The translations under genes were made by a program, and so were the position numbers. Shown here one piece after another: positions 1 to 8,749 of a DNA stretch of 64,000 nucleotides (the first letter of the stretch is position 1; each line of letters opens with the position of its first letter). The notes under the pieces were generated by a model. That model saw only the letters and a list, made by a program, of their open reading frames with translations. It made no database searches and was not told where the DNA came from. Origin of the DNA: Streptomyces massasporeus (GTDB lineage: Bacteria > Actinomycetota > Actinomycetes > Streptomycetales > Streptomycetaceae); the NCBI RefSeq assembly GCF_014648995.1, contig NZ_BMSE01000019.1, positions 102,190 to 166,189 on the forward strand, given 5' to 3'.

Positions 1-190
1 GAAACCGGAGCGCTCCCGTGCGCCGGCACGCGATGGACATTCCACCGCGAAGCCGAAGCACCCGCACGCAGCAGCGGTCGCGCACGAAACCGAAAGGCTC
101 CAGGCGCCCGCGTCCGCCGCGAGGCCGAAGTGCCGGCGGGCGTCAGCGCGTGGCAGCGGGCCCGCCGCGAAGCCGGAGCGCTGGGCTCGC
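1..190. repeat. degenerate short repeats downstream of the histidine kinase
   Basis: Five imperfect copies of a core like CGCGAAGCCGAAG (variants GAAACCGGAGCGC, GCGAGGCCGAAG, GCGAAGCCGGAGC) begin near 1, 48, 82, 119 and 167. The spacing is irregular, 34-48 bases. The stretch lies beyond the 3' end of the kinase gene, which stops at 237, and I see no convincing gene in it. It may be decayed tandem sequence. The left edge of the window cuts it, so its extent is unknown. Confidence 0.4.
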
Positions 191-236
191 CGGCGCACGC
201 ACGCCGCAACGGATGAGGCGCGAACTCAGCTCGTCC

Positions 237-1349
237 TCACGACGCCGCCGCCGGCAGTACCACCTCGAAGCGGCAGCCCCCGGGGATGTTGCGTACGCCG
301 GTCCGGCCCTGGTGGGCCTCCACGATGCCGCGGACGATGGCGAGGCCCAGGCCCGCGCCCGCCGGGGGCGTCCGGGCGTGCGTGCCGCGCCAGCCGGTGT
401 CGAAGACGCGTGGGAGGTCCTCCTCCGGGATGCCACCGCAGCCGTCCGTCACCGACAGCACGACGCCCTCGGGAGAACGCTCGGCGGCGATCGCGACCGT
501 GCCGTCGGCCGGGGTCCGGCGGATCGCGTTGACCAGCAGGTTGCCCAGCACCCGGCTCATCTCCTTGCCGTCCACCTCCACCGGCACCGGCTCGATGCGA
601 CCGCCCACCAGCCGCACCCCCTGCTCGCGGGCGAGCGGGTCGGCCCCGGCGAGCGCGTCGCCGACCAGGTCGTACAGGGAGATCCGGGTGGGCGTCAGGG
701 CCAGGGTCCCGGCGTGGATGCGGGAGAGTTCGAAGAGGTCGCCGACCATGCCGTTGAGGCGTTCGACCTCGGTCCGCATCTGCCGGAGATAGCGGTTCGG
801 GTCGGCGGCGACGCCGTCCTCCAGGGCCTCCGACATGGCGCGCAGACCGGCCAGCGGGGTCCGCAGGTCGTGGGAGATCCAGGCGACGAGTTCACGACGG
901 GAGGTCTCCAGGGCGCGTTCCCGTTCCCGGGACTCGGCGAGCCTGGCGCTGGTGGCGGCCAGCTCGCGGCTCACCGCGGCGAGTTCGGCCGTGGCGGGAC
1001 CGCCGGGCGCGGCGAAGTTCCCGCCGTCGCCGAAGGAGCGTGCGGCCGCGGCGAGTTCACGGCTGCGGGCCACGACCCAGCGGCCCAGCAACAGCGCGGT
1101 GGCCAGGGAGACGACGGCCGCCATGGCGACGACGGTCGTGACGACCGTCAGGTCGTGCGGCGACAGGAACATCGCCCAGGCGACGATGAGTGTGCCCGCG
1201 AGCATCGCGACGACGCCCACCGCCGCCACCACCGCGAGCGAGACGGTCAGCGAGCGGCGGCGGATCAGGCGCAGTGCACCCGCTCCGGCCAGTCCCGTCG
1301 CGGCGGCACCGGCGAAGGCGTACAGGGCGATGAGGAGGTTGTCGCGCAC
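237..1349 (-). CDS. sensor histidine kinase of a two-component system
   Basis: This 370-aa membrane kinase has hydrophobic segments at about residues 5-28, 34-61 and 66-92. A linker follows, then the dimerisation/phosphoacceptor helix with H-box SHDLRTPLAG (His160). The ATPase domain shows an N-box (NLLVNAIRRTP, Asn274), a G1 box (DGCGGIPEED) and a G2 region (GAGLGLAIVRGIV). It should autophosphorylate and pass phosphate to the response regulator encoded immediately upstream. The GTG start lies 2 bases after that gene's stop, so the two are co-transcribed and probably translationally coupled. There is almost no extracytoplasmic domain, so the signal may be sensed in the membrane. The role is certain; the stimulus is unknown. 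Confidence 0.93.
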   Translation of the reverse strand: MRDNLLIALYAFAGAAATGLAGAGALRLIRRRSLTVSLAVVAAVGVVAMLAGTLIVAWAMFLSPHDLTVVTTVVAMAAVVSLATALLLGRWVVARSRELAAAARSFGDGGNFAAPGGPATAELAAVSRELAATSARLAESRERERALETSRRELVAWISHDLRTPLAGLRAMSEALEDGVAADPNRYLRQMRTEVERLNGMVGDLFELSRIHAGTLALTPTRISLYDLVGDALAGADPLAREQGVRLVGGRIEPVPVEVDGKEMSRVLGNLLVNAIRRTPADGTVAIAAERSPEGVVLSVTDGCGGIPEEDLPRVFDTGWRGTHARTPPAGAGLGLAIVRGIVEAHQGRTGVRNIPGGCRFEVVLPAAAS

Positions 1350-1351
1350 GG

Positions 1352-2098
<747 letters not shown>

Positions 2099-2110
2099 GC
2101 CTCCAGCCTG
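2099..2110 (-). promoter_or_regulatory. possible leaderless promoter -10 of the response regulator operon
   Basis: On the minus strand CAGGCT (2110-2105) is followed by 6 bases and the ATG, the same spacing as other leaderless-type promoters in this window. GGAGG in those 6 bases could instead act as a very close ribosome binding site. Confidence 0.35.
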
Positions 2111-2159
2111 GCACCGCGCCGCCACCGCCGGGGGGTGCGGGCACCGCTGCGGCCTCGAC

Positions 2160-2172
2160 GTCCGCGTTTCGT
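2160..2172 (+). promoter_or_regulatory. 13-bp operator-like motif, copy 1
   Basis: GTCCGCGTTTCGT lies between the divergent response-regulator and glycosyltransferase operons. It is centred about 55 bases upstream of the GTG at 2221 and about 68 bases upstream of the ATG at 2098. An identical 13-mer occurs on the other strand at 5920-5932. Position and recurrence fit an activator site of the adjacent OmpR-type regulator (inference). Confidence 0.5.
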
Positions 2173-2208
2173 AAGGAGCGGTGGTCCGGTTTGCCCGGTT
2201 CGCGTTCG

Positions 2209-2214
2209 TAGGGT
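2209..2214 (+). promoter_or_regulatory. -10 element TAGGGT, leaderless start of the GT2 operon
   Basis: TAGGGT fits TANNNT and ends 6 bases before the GTG at 2221, so transcription probably begins at the start codon. No good -35 (TTGAC-like) sits 17-18 bases upstream, which suits activator dependence. Confidence 0.55.
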
Positions 2215-2220
2215 GAAACC

Positions 2221-2916
2221 GTGACGACGACACCCTCCGACGTCGACGTGGTGCTGCCCTGTCTGAACGAGGCCGAGGCCCTTCCCTGGGTGCTCGAACG
2301 GATTCCGCCGGGCTGGCGCGCACTCGTCGTCGACAACGGTTCCACTGATGGTTCGGCCGGGGTCGCCCGCGCGTGGGGCGCGACCGTGGTGCACGAGCCG
2401 CGGCGGGGCTTCGGCGCGGCCTGCCATGCCGGGCTGACGGCCGCCACCGCCGAGGTGGTGTGTTTCTGCGACTGCGACGCCTCCCTCGACCCGGGGCTCC
2501 TGGCCCCCTTCGTGCGCGAGGTGCGCGCGGGCGCGGCCGACCTGGTGCTCGGGCGGCGGCGTCCGCAGGGGCGGGGCGCGTGGCCGCCGCATGCCCGGGC
2601 CGGGAACCTCGCACTCGCGAGGATGCTGCGCCGCCGCACCGGGCTGCGTCTGCACGATCTCGGTCCCCTGCGCGCCGCCCGCCGGGAGCCGCTGCTCGGC
2701 CTCGGCCTGAGCGACCGGCGCAGCGGCTATCCGCTCCAGATGGTCGTCCGCGCGGCCGACGCGGGCTGGCGGATCGCCGAGCACGACGTGCCGTATCTGC
2801 CGCGCACCGGGGCCTCGAAGGTGACGGGCACCTGGCGCGGTACCTGGCAGGCCGTTCGGGACATGAGCCGTGTGCTGGCCGAAACGCCCGAGCCCGAAGG
2901 GGGAACCGTCCGTTGA
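2221..2916 (+). CDS. glycosyltransferase family 2
   Basis: A 231-aa cytoplasmic GT-A fold transferase. It begins with the family signature VVLPCLNEAEALPWVLE and VVDNGSTDGS (nucleotide-sugar binding), followed by the acidic DCDASLD motif expected to hold the metal. The size suits dolichol-phosphate-mannose-synthase-like GT2 enzymes without membrane anchors. It is the first gene of a three-gene operon with a TIGR04282-type transferase and a methyltransferase; its TGA overlaps the next gene's TTG start. The GTG start is supported by TAGGGT 6 bases upstream (leaderless) and by the motif starting a few residues in. Donor and acceptor cannot be read from the sequence. Confidence 0.9.
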   Translation: MTTTPSDVDVVLPCLNEAEALPWVLERIPPGWRALVVDNGSTDGSAGVARAWGATVVHEPRRGFGAACHAGLTAATAEVVCFCDCDASLDPGLLAPFVREVRAGAADLVLGRRRPQGRGAWPPHARAGNLALARMLRRRTGLRLHDLGPLRAARREPLLGLGLSDRRSGYPLQMVVRAADAGWRIAEHDVPYLPRTGASKVTGTWRGTWQAVRDMSRVLAETPEPEGGTVR

Positions 2917-3566
2917 CCACGCTCCTCGTCATCGCCAAGGAGCCGCGGCCGGGACGGGTGAAGACGCGGCTCACGCCACCCTTCACGCCCGGACAGGCGG
3001 CCGAACTGGCGGAAGCGGCCCTCGCGGACACGCTGCACGCCGTGGCGGCCACCCCCGCCACCCGGCGCGTCCTCGTGCTCGACGGTGCCCCCGGCCCCTG
3101 GCTGCCGCCCGGCTTCGACGTCGTGGCCCAGTGCGCGGGCGGTCTGGACGAGCGGCTGGCGCACGCGTTCGCGCGCTGCGCCGGTCCGGCCCTGCTCATC
3201 GGCATGGACACCCCGCAGGTGACCCCCGGACTGCTCACCGTCGACTTCGCCGACTGCGACGCCTGGTTCGGCCCGGCGGAGGACGGCGGCTTCTGGGCCC
3301 TCGGCCTGGCCTGCCCGGACCCCGCCCTGCTGCGGGGTGTGCCCATGTCGACGCCGGTGACGGGCGCCGTGCAGCGGGAGCGGCTGGTCGCCGCGGGGCT
3401 GCGCGTGCGCGACCTGCCGACGCTGCGGGACGTCGACACCGCCCCCGACGCCCACGCGGTCGCCGCGCTCGCCCCGCGAGGTCGCTTCGCGGCCCGGCTG
3501 GCCCGCTGTTCCCCGGCTGCGGAGCCGGTCGCCGAGCCGGTGTCGCCTCCGGTCGGCCCTCGATGA
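2913..3566 (+). CDS. TIGR04282/DUF2064 family putative nucleotidyl- or glycosyltransferase
   Basis: A 217-aa protein opening LLVIAKEPRPGRVKTRL, the N-terminal phosphate-binding pattern of the CofC/GT-A-like family usually annotated as TIGR04282 arsenosugar-biosynthesis-type glycosyltransferase. A second conserved block is GPAEDGGFWALGL. I chose the TTG at 2913, which overlaps the preceding TGA (TTGA) and has GAAGGGGG a few bases upstream; no ATG or GTG lies near the conserved N-terminus. It is followed by an ATGA overlap into the methyltransferase. Pairing a GT2 enzyme with this family recurs in bacterial glycan gene sets. The substrate is unknown. Confidence 0.8.
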   Translation: MTTLLVIAKEPRPGRVKTRLTPPFTPGQAAELAEAALADTLHAVAATPATRRVLVLDGAPGPWLPPGFDVVAQCAGGLDERLAHAFARCAGPALLIGMDTPQVTPGLLTVDFADCDAWFGPAEDGGFWALGLACPDPALLRGVPMSTPVTGAVQRERLVAAGLRVRDLPTLRDVDTAPDAHAVAALAPRGRFAARLARCSPAAEPVAEPVSPPVGPR

Positions 3567-4315
3567 GCGCCCCGCCCGCCACCGCCCTGGCCTGGGCCGC
3601 CGCCGACCCCTACGACGCCGCTCTGCGCGCCGGCCGCGGCCCCCTGTTCCTGCGGCGCACCGACGGCTGGCTGCTGCCGCTGGAGGTGGAGCGCTGGTGC
3701 GCCCGGGCCGACCCCGTCGACCGGGACGTGCTGGACCGGTGCGAGGGGGCCGTGCTGGACGTGGGGTGCGGGCCCGGGCGGCTCGTGGCCGAACTGGCCG
3801 TCCGGGGGCGGGCCGCCCTCGGCATCGACGTCAGCGAGGCCGCGGTGGAGCACACCGTCCGGCTCGGGGGCCAGGCGCTGCGGCGGTCGGTGTTCGAGCG
3901 ACTGCCCGGCGAGGGCCGCTGGGACACCGTTCTGCTCATGGACGGCAACATCGGCATCGGGGGCGACCCGAGCGCCCTGCTGGAACGGGTCGCCGGGCTC
4001 CTGCGCCCCGGCGGTCTGCTGATCGCCGAGACCACCCCCGCGGACGTCGACGAACGGGTGCGCGTCCACATCACCGACGCCCACGCCACCTCGGGCGCCC
4101 CTTTCCCCTGGGCCCGGCTCGGCACCCGCGCGCTGCTCCGGTACGCGCGGAACCACTGGGAGCGGGACGGTCAGTGGACGGCCGGCGGACGGCGCTTCGC
4201 CGCGCTGCGCAGCCGCAGCGTCAGCAGCAGCGCCGAGCCTGCGAAGAGGACCGCGGTGATCAGCAGCCAGCGCGTGAGGAACACCTCCGGCGGCAGGCCG
4301 GTCCCGGAGCGGTAG
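3563..4315 (+). CDS. class I SAM-dependent methyltransferase
   Basis: A 250-aa protein with the SAM-binding motif I VLDVGCGPGRL, acidic motif GIDVSEAAVEH and the post-motif LLRPGGLLIAETTP. The ATG overlaps the previous stop (ATGA), so it is translationally coupled in the glycosyltransferase operon and may methylate the same product or its carrier (inference). The last roughly 48 codons, from 4171 on, run tail-to-tail over the 3' end of the minus-strand membrane gene. That Ser/Arg-rich tail is unlike a conserved domain and may be read-through into a neighbour gained later. Confidence 0.85.
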   Translation: MSAPPATALAWAAADPYDAALRAGRGPLFLRRTDGWLLPLEVERWCARADPVDRDVLDRCEGAVLDVGCGPGRLVAELAVRGRAALGIDVSEAAVEHTVRLGGQALRRSVFERLPGEGRWDTVLLMDGNIGIGGDPSALLERVAGLLRPGGLLIAETTPADVDERVRVHITDAHATSGAPFPWARLGTRALLRYARNHWERDGQWTAGGRRFAALRSRSVSSSAEPAKRTAVISSQRVRNTSGGRPVPER

Positions 4316-4629
4316 CGCTCCTCCACCCTTCCGCTGATCAGCGGGAACCACACGAGGAGGAGCAGCCCGGAGAGGGCCGCCGGCACCCGCACGTACATCG
4401 TCCACTCCCGGCGGCGGACCCGGCCGAGCCCCCCTACGACCGCCCGGTCCGCCGCCGCGTACAGCGGCAGCAGCACCAGGTCGTGCAGCAGCGCGGCGCC
4501 CACGACCCACAGCGCCACGCCGAGCCAGTCGCCGGCGAGCAGGCGCACCCCCGCGTAGACCGCGAGGGCGAACGAGCAGGACAGCAGCAGGATGTGCAGG
4601 GGGCTGCCGACGGCGAGGCGTCCTCGCAT
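4171..4629 (-). CDS. small integral membrane protein, partner of the molybdopterin oxidoreductase
   Basis: A 152-aa protein with about four hydrophobic helices (near residues 8-26, 31-52, 77-95 and 120-140) and a basic tail. I do not recognise a named family. Its ATG overlaps the oxidoreductase stop by one base (TGATG), so the two are coupled; it may help anchor the oxidoreductase or pass electrons to it (inference). Its 3' end overlaps the opposing methyltransferase gene by 145 bases. No haem-binding histidine pair is obvious. Confidence 0.75.
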   Translation of the reverse strand: MRGRLAVGSPLHILLLSCSFALAVYAGVRLLAGDWLGVALWVVGAALLHDLVLLPLYAAADRAVVGGLGRVRRREWTMYVRVPAALSGLLLLVWFPLISGRVEERYRSGTGLPPEVFLTRWLLITAVLFAGSALLLTLRLRSAAKRRPPAVH

Positions 4630-5870
4630 CACAGGTCTCCGAACGTCATCCGGGCCACCCATTTGGTGTTCAGCACACCGGGGGCCGCGGGCACGATGAT
4701 CCGGGCCGGGTGGCCGTGGTCGGGGGACAGTTCCTCGCCGTTGACGGACAGGGCGAGCAGGGAGCGCGGGTCGGCCACCTGGTTGGCGCGCAGGGCGGCC
4801 TTCCGGAAGGCGCCGTGGCGCTGGAGGGACTCGACGAACACGTCCGGCGGGTCGTCCTCGTACCCGACGAGGGCCGCGAGGTCGCGCAGCCGCACCCCGC
4901 GCCACCACTGGTCCGGGGTGGACCAGCCCTCCACGCAGGCGATGGGCAACGCCGAGCTGTACAAGGGCAGTTCGGCGAGCTGGGCGCGGCTGAGACGGAC
5001 CGTGCCCGTACGCCCCGTCACGACGAGCCGCCAGGCGTCCTCGGCTGTTTCCGCCGTGCCGATCCCGGCGTACGCGGCGGTCTTGTTGATCTGGAAGCCG
5101 TTCGGGCCGCTGCCGGGATCCCCGCCGCCGTGCGGGGCGAGGAGGGCGGTGCGCCGCAGCGGGCCGCCGAGGTTCTGCCCCACGGTCGTGGCGAACAGCA
5201 GCAGCGAGCCGCCCCCGACGAACCACAGGGCGCCCCGCCGGGAGACGGTCGGCTCGGCGGGGCGTGGGGAGACCAGGTCGTCCTTCTCCTCGCGCAGCCG
5301 CCGCAGATTGCGCAGTGCCGTGGGCGTCTTCAGCAGCGCGTGGGCCACGAAGGCCGCGAAGAACACCCAGGCGCCGTAGAAGTGCAGGGGGTAGAACGAG
5401 CCGGGGAAGACGTAGTCGAGCTGGACGTTGAGGACGCCGGTGACGAACTCGAACAGTCCGCCGCCGACCAGCAGCAGCAGTGAGACCCGCTCCAGGGCGT
5501 GCGCGAGCGAGCGGGCCGGCGGCAGGGTGAACAGCCTCGGCACGACGGACCACAGCTTGGCGAGCAGGACGGGGATCAGGGTGATGCCGAGGGTGACGTG
5601 GACGCCCTGGTTCAGCCGGTACAGCCAGTGCGGGTCGGTCGGCCAGGCGAAGAGGTAGAAGCCGAGGATCCCCTTGTCCGGAGTCTTGTCGTTGACCGGC
5701 GAGAGGTTCGGGTTGTAGGCGGCGTACGAGAGAAGTCCCGTGACGAACAGCACCGTGATGCCGGCCAGGAGGACGAGGCCCAGCACCGAGGTGAACCAGG
5801 GGCCGCGCAGCGGGCTGCGCCAGAAGCCGGGGGACGTGGGAAGCCGCGGATCGCGTGGATCGTCTCGCAT
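4629..5870 (-). CDS. cytochrome b-linked, sulfite-oxidase-type molybdopterin oxidoreductase
   Basis: A 413-aa two-part membrane enzyme. The N-terminal half (to about residue 200) is a four-helix cytochrome b561-like module with candidate haem histidines in NQGVHV, PLHFYGAW and FVAHALL. The C-terminal half resembles the YedY/sulfite-oxidase Moco domain, with the cysteine ligand in IACVEGWS and the downstream WWRGVRLRDL. It would move electrons between a periplasmic substrate and the quinone pool. I start at the ATG at 5870, not the in-frame ATG at 5918: TACCGT lies exactly 6 bases before 5870 (leaderless), and the 5918 start has no Shine-Dalgarno and would overlap the 13-bp operator-like motif. 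The substrate is unknown. Confidence 0.85.
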   Translation of the reverse strand: MRDDPRDPRLPTSPGFWRSPLRGPWFTSVLGLVLLAGITVLFVTGLLSYAAYNPNLSPVNDKTPDKGILGFYLFAWPTDPHWLYRLNQGVHVTLGITLIPVLLAKLWSVVPRLFTLPPARSLAHALERVSLLLLVGGGLFEFVTGVLNVQLDYVFPGSFYPLHFYGAWVFFAAFVAHALLKTPTALRNLRRLREEKDDLVSPRPAEPTVSRRGALWFVGGGSLLLFATTVGQNLGGPLRRTALLAPHGGGDPGSGPNGFQINKTAAYAGIGTAETAEDAWRLVVTGRTGTVRLSRAQLAELPLYSSALPIACVEGWSTPDQWWRGVRLRDLAALVGYEDDPPDVFVESLQRHGAFRKAALRANQVADPRSLLALSVNGEELSPDHGHPARIIVPAAPGVLNTKWVARMTFGDL

Positions 5871-5876
5871 GAGCCG

Positions 5877-5882
5877 ACGGTA
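5877..5882 (-). promoter_or_regulatory. -10 element TACCGT of the oxidoreductase gene
   Basis: On the minus strand TACCGT is followed by 6 bases and the ATG at 5870. No matching -35 is visible. It decides the start codon of the oxidoreductase and fits the leaderless spacing seen elsewhere in the window. Confidence 0.5.
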
Positions 5883-5919
5883 GGCCGCGAGAGCCCCGCG
5901 AAAGGGTGCGCGACCCATG

Positions 5920-5932
5920 ACGAAACGCGGAC
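5920..5932 (-). promoter_or_regulatory. 13-bp operator-like motif, copy 2
   Basis: The minus strand reads GTCCGCGTTTCGT, identical to 2160-2172. It sits midway between two divergent promoters, about 56 bases from the ATG at 5870 and about 58 from the GTG at 5984, nearly the same offset as copy 1 has from 2221. One bound dimer could serve both directions. Confidence 0.5.
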
Positions 5933-5971
5933 ATCGGGCCCGGTCGGCGGCTCGTGACCGGCCGTGCGGCC

Positions 5972-5977
5972 TAGCGT
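5972..5977 (+). promoter_or_regulatory. -10 element TAGCGT of the membrane glycosyltransferase-like gene
   Basis: TAGCGT ends 6 bases before the GTG at 5984, predicting a leaderless transcript. No -35 consensus is seen. Confidence 0.5.
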
Positions 5978-5983
5978 GCCGGT

Positions 5984-7360
5984 GTGATCCGCACCCTGCC
6001 CTCCCCTGCTCGGACCCGCGGGTCCGAGCCTCCCGGCCGTCTGCGCCGTGACCTGTACGCCGCCGGGGCCGCCGCGGTGCTCGTGACGGTGGCCGTGGTG
6101 GTCGGCCGCCACATCGAGGACACCCGCGGGACGCTGTTCGTCGACTGGCCCCCGCTGCTCGCCTCCTGGGGGCCCCACGTGGGCCCCGGCACCCCGGCGG
6201 CCGTGCTCGTGGCGGTCGCCGGGGTGGCCTACGGCCCCGCCCTCGCGGCCCGCCTGCCCTGGCGGGCCCTGCTGCCGGTGACCTGGGGTGCCTCGACGGC
6301 GTGGATCCTCTCCCTCGCGCTGATCGACGGCTGGGACCGGGGCATCGCGCGCAGGCTCACCACCCGCTACGAGTACCTCCAGGTCATCGACCGCTTCCAC
6401 GACATCCCGGCGGCGCTGCGGGACTTCACGGGGCACATCCTGCTGGACTCGCCCGACAACTGGCCCGCCCACATCGCCGGGCATCCGTCCGCCGCCCCCC
6501 TCACCTTCGTGCTGCTCGACCGGATCGGGCTGCGGGGCGGGGGCTGGGCCGGGATGTGGTGCGTCACCGTCGGCGCGACGGCCTGTATGGCCGTGCTGAT
6601 CACGATCCGCGCCCTGTCCGACGAGGCACTGGCCCGCCGGGCGGCCCCCTTCCTGGTCCTGGCCCCGGCGGCCGTGTGGTTGGGCACCTCGGCGGACGCG
6701 TACTTCGCGGCGGTGGCGGCGTGGGCGGTGGCGCTGCTCGCCCTGGCGGTCACCCGGAGATCCCCGGGGTGGGCGGGCGCGTCCGGGCTGCTGTTCGGCC
6801 TGACCTGCTACCTGTCGTACGGCCTGACCCTCGTCGCACTGATCGCGGCGGCGGTCCTGGTGCTCGGCCGTCACGGGGTCCGGGAGCGCCCGGCCCTGCT
6901 GGTGCCGCTGCTCGCCGGACTGGCCGTGGTCCCCGCGGTGTTCACCCTCGCGGGCTTCGACTGGTGGGAGGCCTACCGTCTGCTGGTCACGCGCTACGCC
7001 CAGGGCGCGGGCGGCATCCGCCCCTACGGTTACTGGGTGTGGGCCAACCTGGCCTGCACGGTGCTCATCATGGGACTGGCGACGGCGGCGGGGCTGCGGC
7101 GGACAGGGGCCGTACTGGTCCGACGCCGCACCGCGCCCCGGGCGGGCGTCCGCCTCGCGTTCCTCGTGTCCACCGCGCTCCTGGCCCTGCTGGTCGCCGA
7201 CCTGTCCGGCATGAGCAAGGCGGAGACGGAACGCATCTGGCTCCCCTTCGTGGTGTGGCTGCTCCCGGCCTGCGCGTTCCTCACCCGGCCCCGCTCCTGG
7301 CTCATCGCCCAGGCGGTGCTCGCGCTGCTCCTCAACCATCTGCTGCTCACCGGGTGGTGA
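5984..7360 (+). CDS. polytopic membrane protein, probable GT-C type glycosyltransferase
   Basis: A 458-aa protein with roughly ten hydrophobic helices. Helix 1 starts near residue 25, and an acidic DW-containing loop follows it, as in lipid-phosphosugar-dependent GT-C mannosyltransferases. Later helices carry Trp/Tyr-rich loops (FDWWEAYRLL, RPYGYWVW) and SGMSKAETERIWLPF. It would transfer a sugar from a lipid carrier outside the membrane (inference). It shares a divergent promoter region and the 13-bp motif with the oxidoreductase and fits the nearby GT2/methyltransferase operon. An alternative reading is an uncharacterised membrane protein without catalysis. Confidence 0.75.
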   Translation: MIRTLPSPARTRGSEPPGRLRRDLYAAGAAAVLVTVAVVVGRHIEDTRGTLFVDWPPLLASWGPHVGPGTPAAVLVAVAGVAYGPALAARLPWRALLPVTWGASTAWILSLALIDGWDRGIARRLTTRYEYLQVIDRFHDIPAALRDFTGHILLDSPDNWPAHIAGHPSAAPLTFVLLDRIGLRGGGWAGMWCVTVGATACMAVLITIRALSDEALARRAAPFLVLAPAAVWLGTSADAYFAAVAAWAVALLALAVTRRSPGWAGASGLLFGLTCYLSYGLTLVALIAAAVLVLGRHGVRERPALLVPLLAGLAVVPAVFTLAGFDWWEAYRLLVTRYAQGAGGIRPYGYWVWANLACTVLIMGLATAAGLRRTGAVLVRRRTAPRAGVRLAFLVSTALLALLVADLSGMSKAETERIWLPFVVWLLPACAFLTRPRSWLIAQAVLALLLNHLLLTGW

Positions 7361-7395
7361 CCCGGGCCGGGAGGGGGGCGCGTCGGGGGGGGGCG

Positions 7396-7890
7396 TCAGG
7401 CGGCCGGGCCGACCGCGTGTTCGGCGCCGGGGCCGCCGTCCGGGGTGGGGCGAAGGCAGGCGGTGATCTGCTTGCCGCGGCCGAGGGGCGTGACGGTGAC
7501 CTCGCTGCTGACCGTGTGCACGACGTGCATGCCATGGCCGCCGAAGCGCTGCCCGTCGCGCTTCCTGACCACCGGCTGCTCGGTGGAGGTGTCCCACACC
7601 GTGATGGCGAGTTCGTCTCCGGTGAGCCGCAGGACCATCCCACAGGGGCCGGGAGCGTGCCGGATCGCGTTGGTGACCAGTTCACTGACGACCAGTTCGG
7701 CGTCGATCGCCTGCGGGGCCGGCACGGGCGTGCGGCCGGTACACGGTGCGTGCGCCAGGAACGCGTGCAGCGCCCGGCGCGCCTCGACGGCGCACGCTGC
7801 GCCGTCGTCCCAGACCGCGCCGCAGTGCAGCGGGACCTGCTCGTCCGTGCCCGGCTCATCTGCCGCCTGCTTCATAAGCGGGATGACCAT
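7396..7890 (-). CDS. anti-sigma-type serine kinase, HATPase_c domain protein
   Basis: A 164-aa single-domain GHKL ATPase of the RsbW/SpoIIAB-like group abundant in Streptomyces. The N-box is ELVVSELVTNAIRHAPG and a later glycine-rich lid reads GGHGMHVV. Such proteins bind sigma factors or phosphorylate STAS anti-anti-sigma proteins; no partner gene is adjacent, so the target is unknown. It converges with the membrane protein gene ending at 7360. The tail (PDGGPGAEHAVG) is unconserved in appearance. Confidence 0.85.
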   Translation of the reverse strand: MVIPLMKQAADEPGTDEQVPLHCGAVWDDGAACAVEARRALHAFLAHAPCTGRTPVPAPQAIDAELVVSELVTNAIRHAPGPCGMVLRLTGDELAITVWDTSTEQPVVRKRDGQRFGGHGMHVVHTVSSEVTVTPLGRGKQITACLRPTPDGGPGAEHAVGPAA

Positions 7891-8057
7891 ATGGGGCTCT
7901 TTCGGTGTTGTTCGTGTTGCTCAGTGGCCTTTCGGACGTCGTTTACCCCGCCGCGGAGCGCGCATACTGCCGACGGCCCGCCGTTGTGATGTGCTCTGCG
8001 CCGCATGGCCCGCAGCCGAGGGGGTGAACGGCGGGGGCGGGCCGTGCGACGCGTCCG

Positions 8058-8423
8058 TCAGACCCTGTTGATGCGGGCGGCGATTCCGTGTCCGAGCAGC
8101 AGATAGATTCCCGCGGGAAGTCCGTAATTGAGGACGACCCGCAATCCTTCTGTGTCCATGGTGAAAATGTCCTGCGCCCATCCGGAGAGCCAGTCGGCTG
8201 TTCCGTGCACGAACCCGACGAACGGATTCCCCTGATTGGCGTCGAGGAGATAAAGCACGATCCACAGCCCCAGAAGACCGGCCGCGATGTCGGCGATCGT
8301 GCAGAGCGTCAGGGCCGTCCGCCGTGCGGTGGCCTGGTTGCGGGCCGTGCGGTCGGGCGGCGGGGGCTGGCCGTAGGGCTGGTACGCGGAGGCCGGATCT
8401 GTGCCGTTCACGTGACATCCCAT
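8058..8423 (-). CDS. small membrane protein of unknown function
   Basis: A 121-aa protein with a Pro/Gln-rich N-terminus (YQPYGQPPPPDRT) and two hydrophobic helices around residues 42-62 and 95-115. The frame is open further upstream, but the low-complexity head and the ATG at 8423 or GTG at 8411 (with GATGGGA upstream) mark the likely start. It stands alone between the anti-sigma-type gene and the deletion scar at 8.7 kb. I do not recognise the family. Confidence 0.6.
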   Translation of the reverse strand: MGCHVNGTDPASAYQPYGQPPPPDRTARNQATARRTALTLCTIADIAAGLLGLWIVLYLLDANQGNPFVGFVHGTADWLSGWAQDIFTMDTEGLRVVLNYGLPAGIYLLLGHGIAARINRV

Positions 8424-8623
8424 CTGACGTATTGATGACGTGTTGATGCGCCGGCCGGCCGCCCACACGAGTGACACCGGGAGTGGGGATTCCATTTCCG
8501 CCGGCCTTTTCTGCCCCCTACAGCGTCCTGCGAGTGCCGTCGCGTTACACCCCGCCACCGGGAAGCGAAAATATCGCGGCCTGTTCGGTCACGTACGCAA
8601 AAGGCCACCCCTCAAGGGACATA

Positions 8624-8749
8624 TCAGGCGGCCGGAGCGGTGGCGACCGCCGAGGCGGACAGGAGCGTCGCGGTGGCGAGGCTGCCCCAGAGGGCCGTCG
8701 GGCCGTGGGGGGCGAGGGCGGTGATGACCGTCGGGGAGACGGCGAGGCA
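8624..8749 (-). pseudogene. C-terminal remnant of an MFS transporter
   Basis: Reading the minus strand, about 41 codons end in a TGA at 8626-8624 and encode a hydrophobic helix of the form LAVSPTVITAL, PTALWGSLATATLLSA, AVATAPAA. This looks like the last transmembrane helix of a major-facilitator exporter of the kind often divergent to DUF5937 regulators. The frame runs directly into the opposite-strand regulator coding sequence near 8747-8750, with no start or promoter, so the rest of the gene is missing. Confidence 0.55.
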
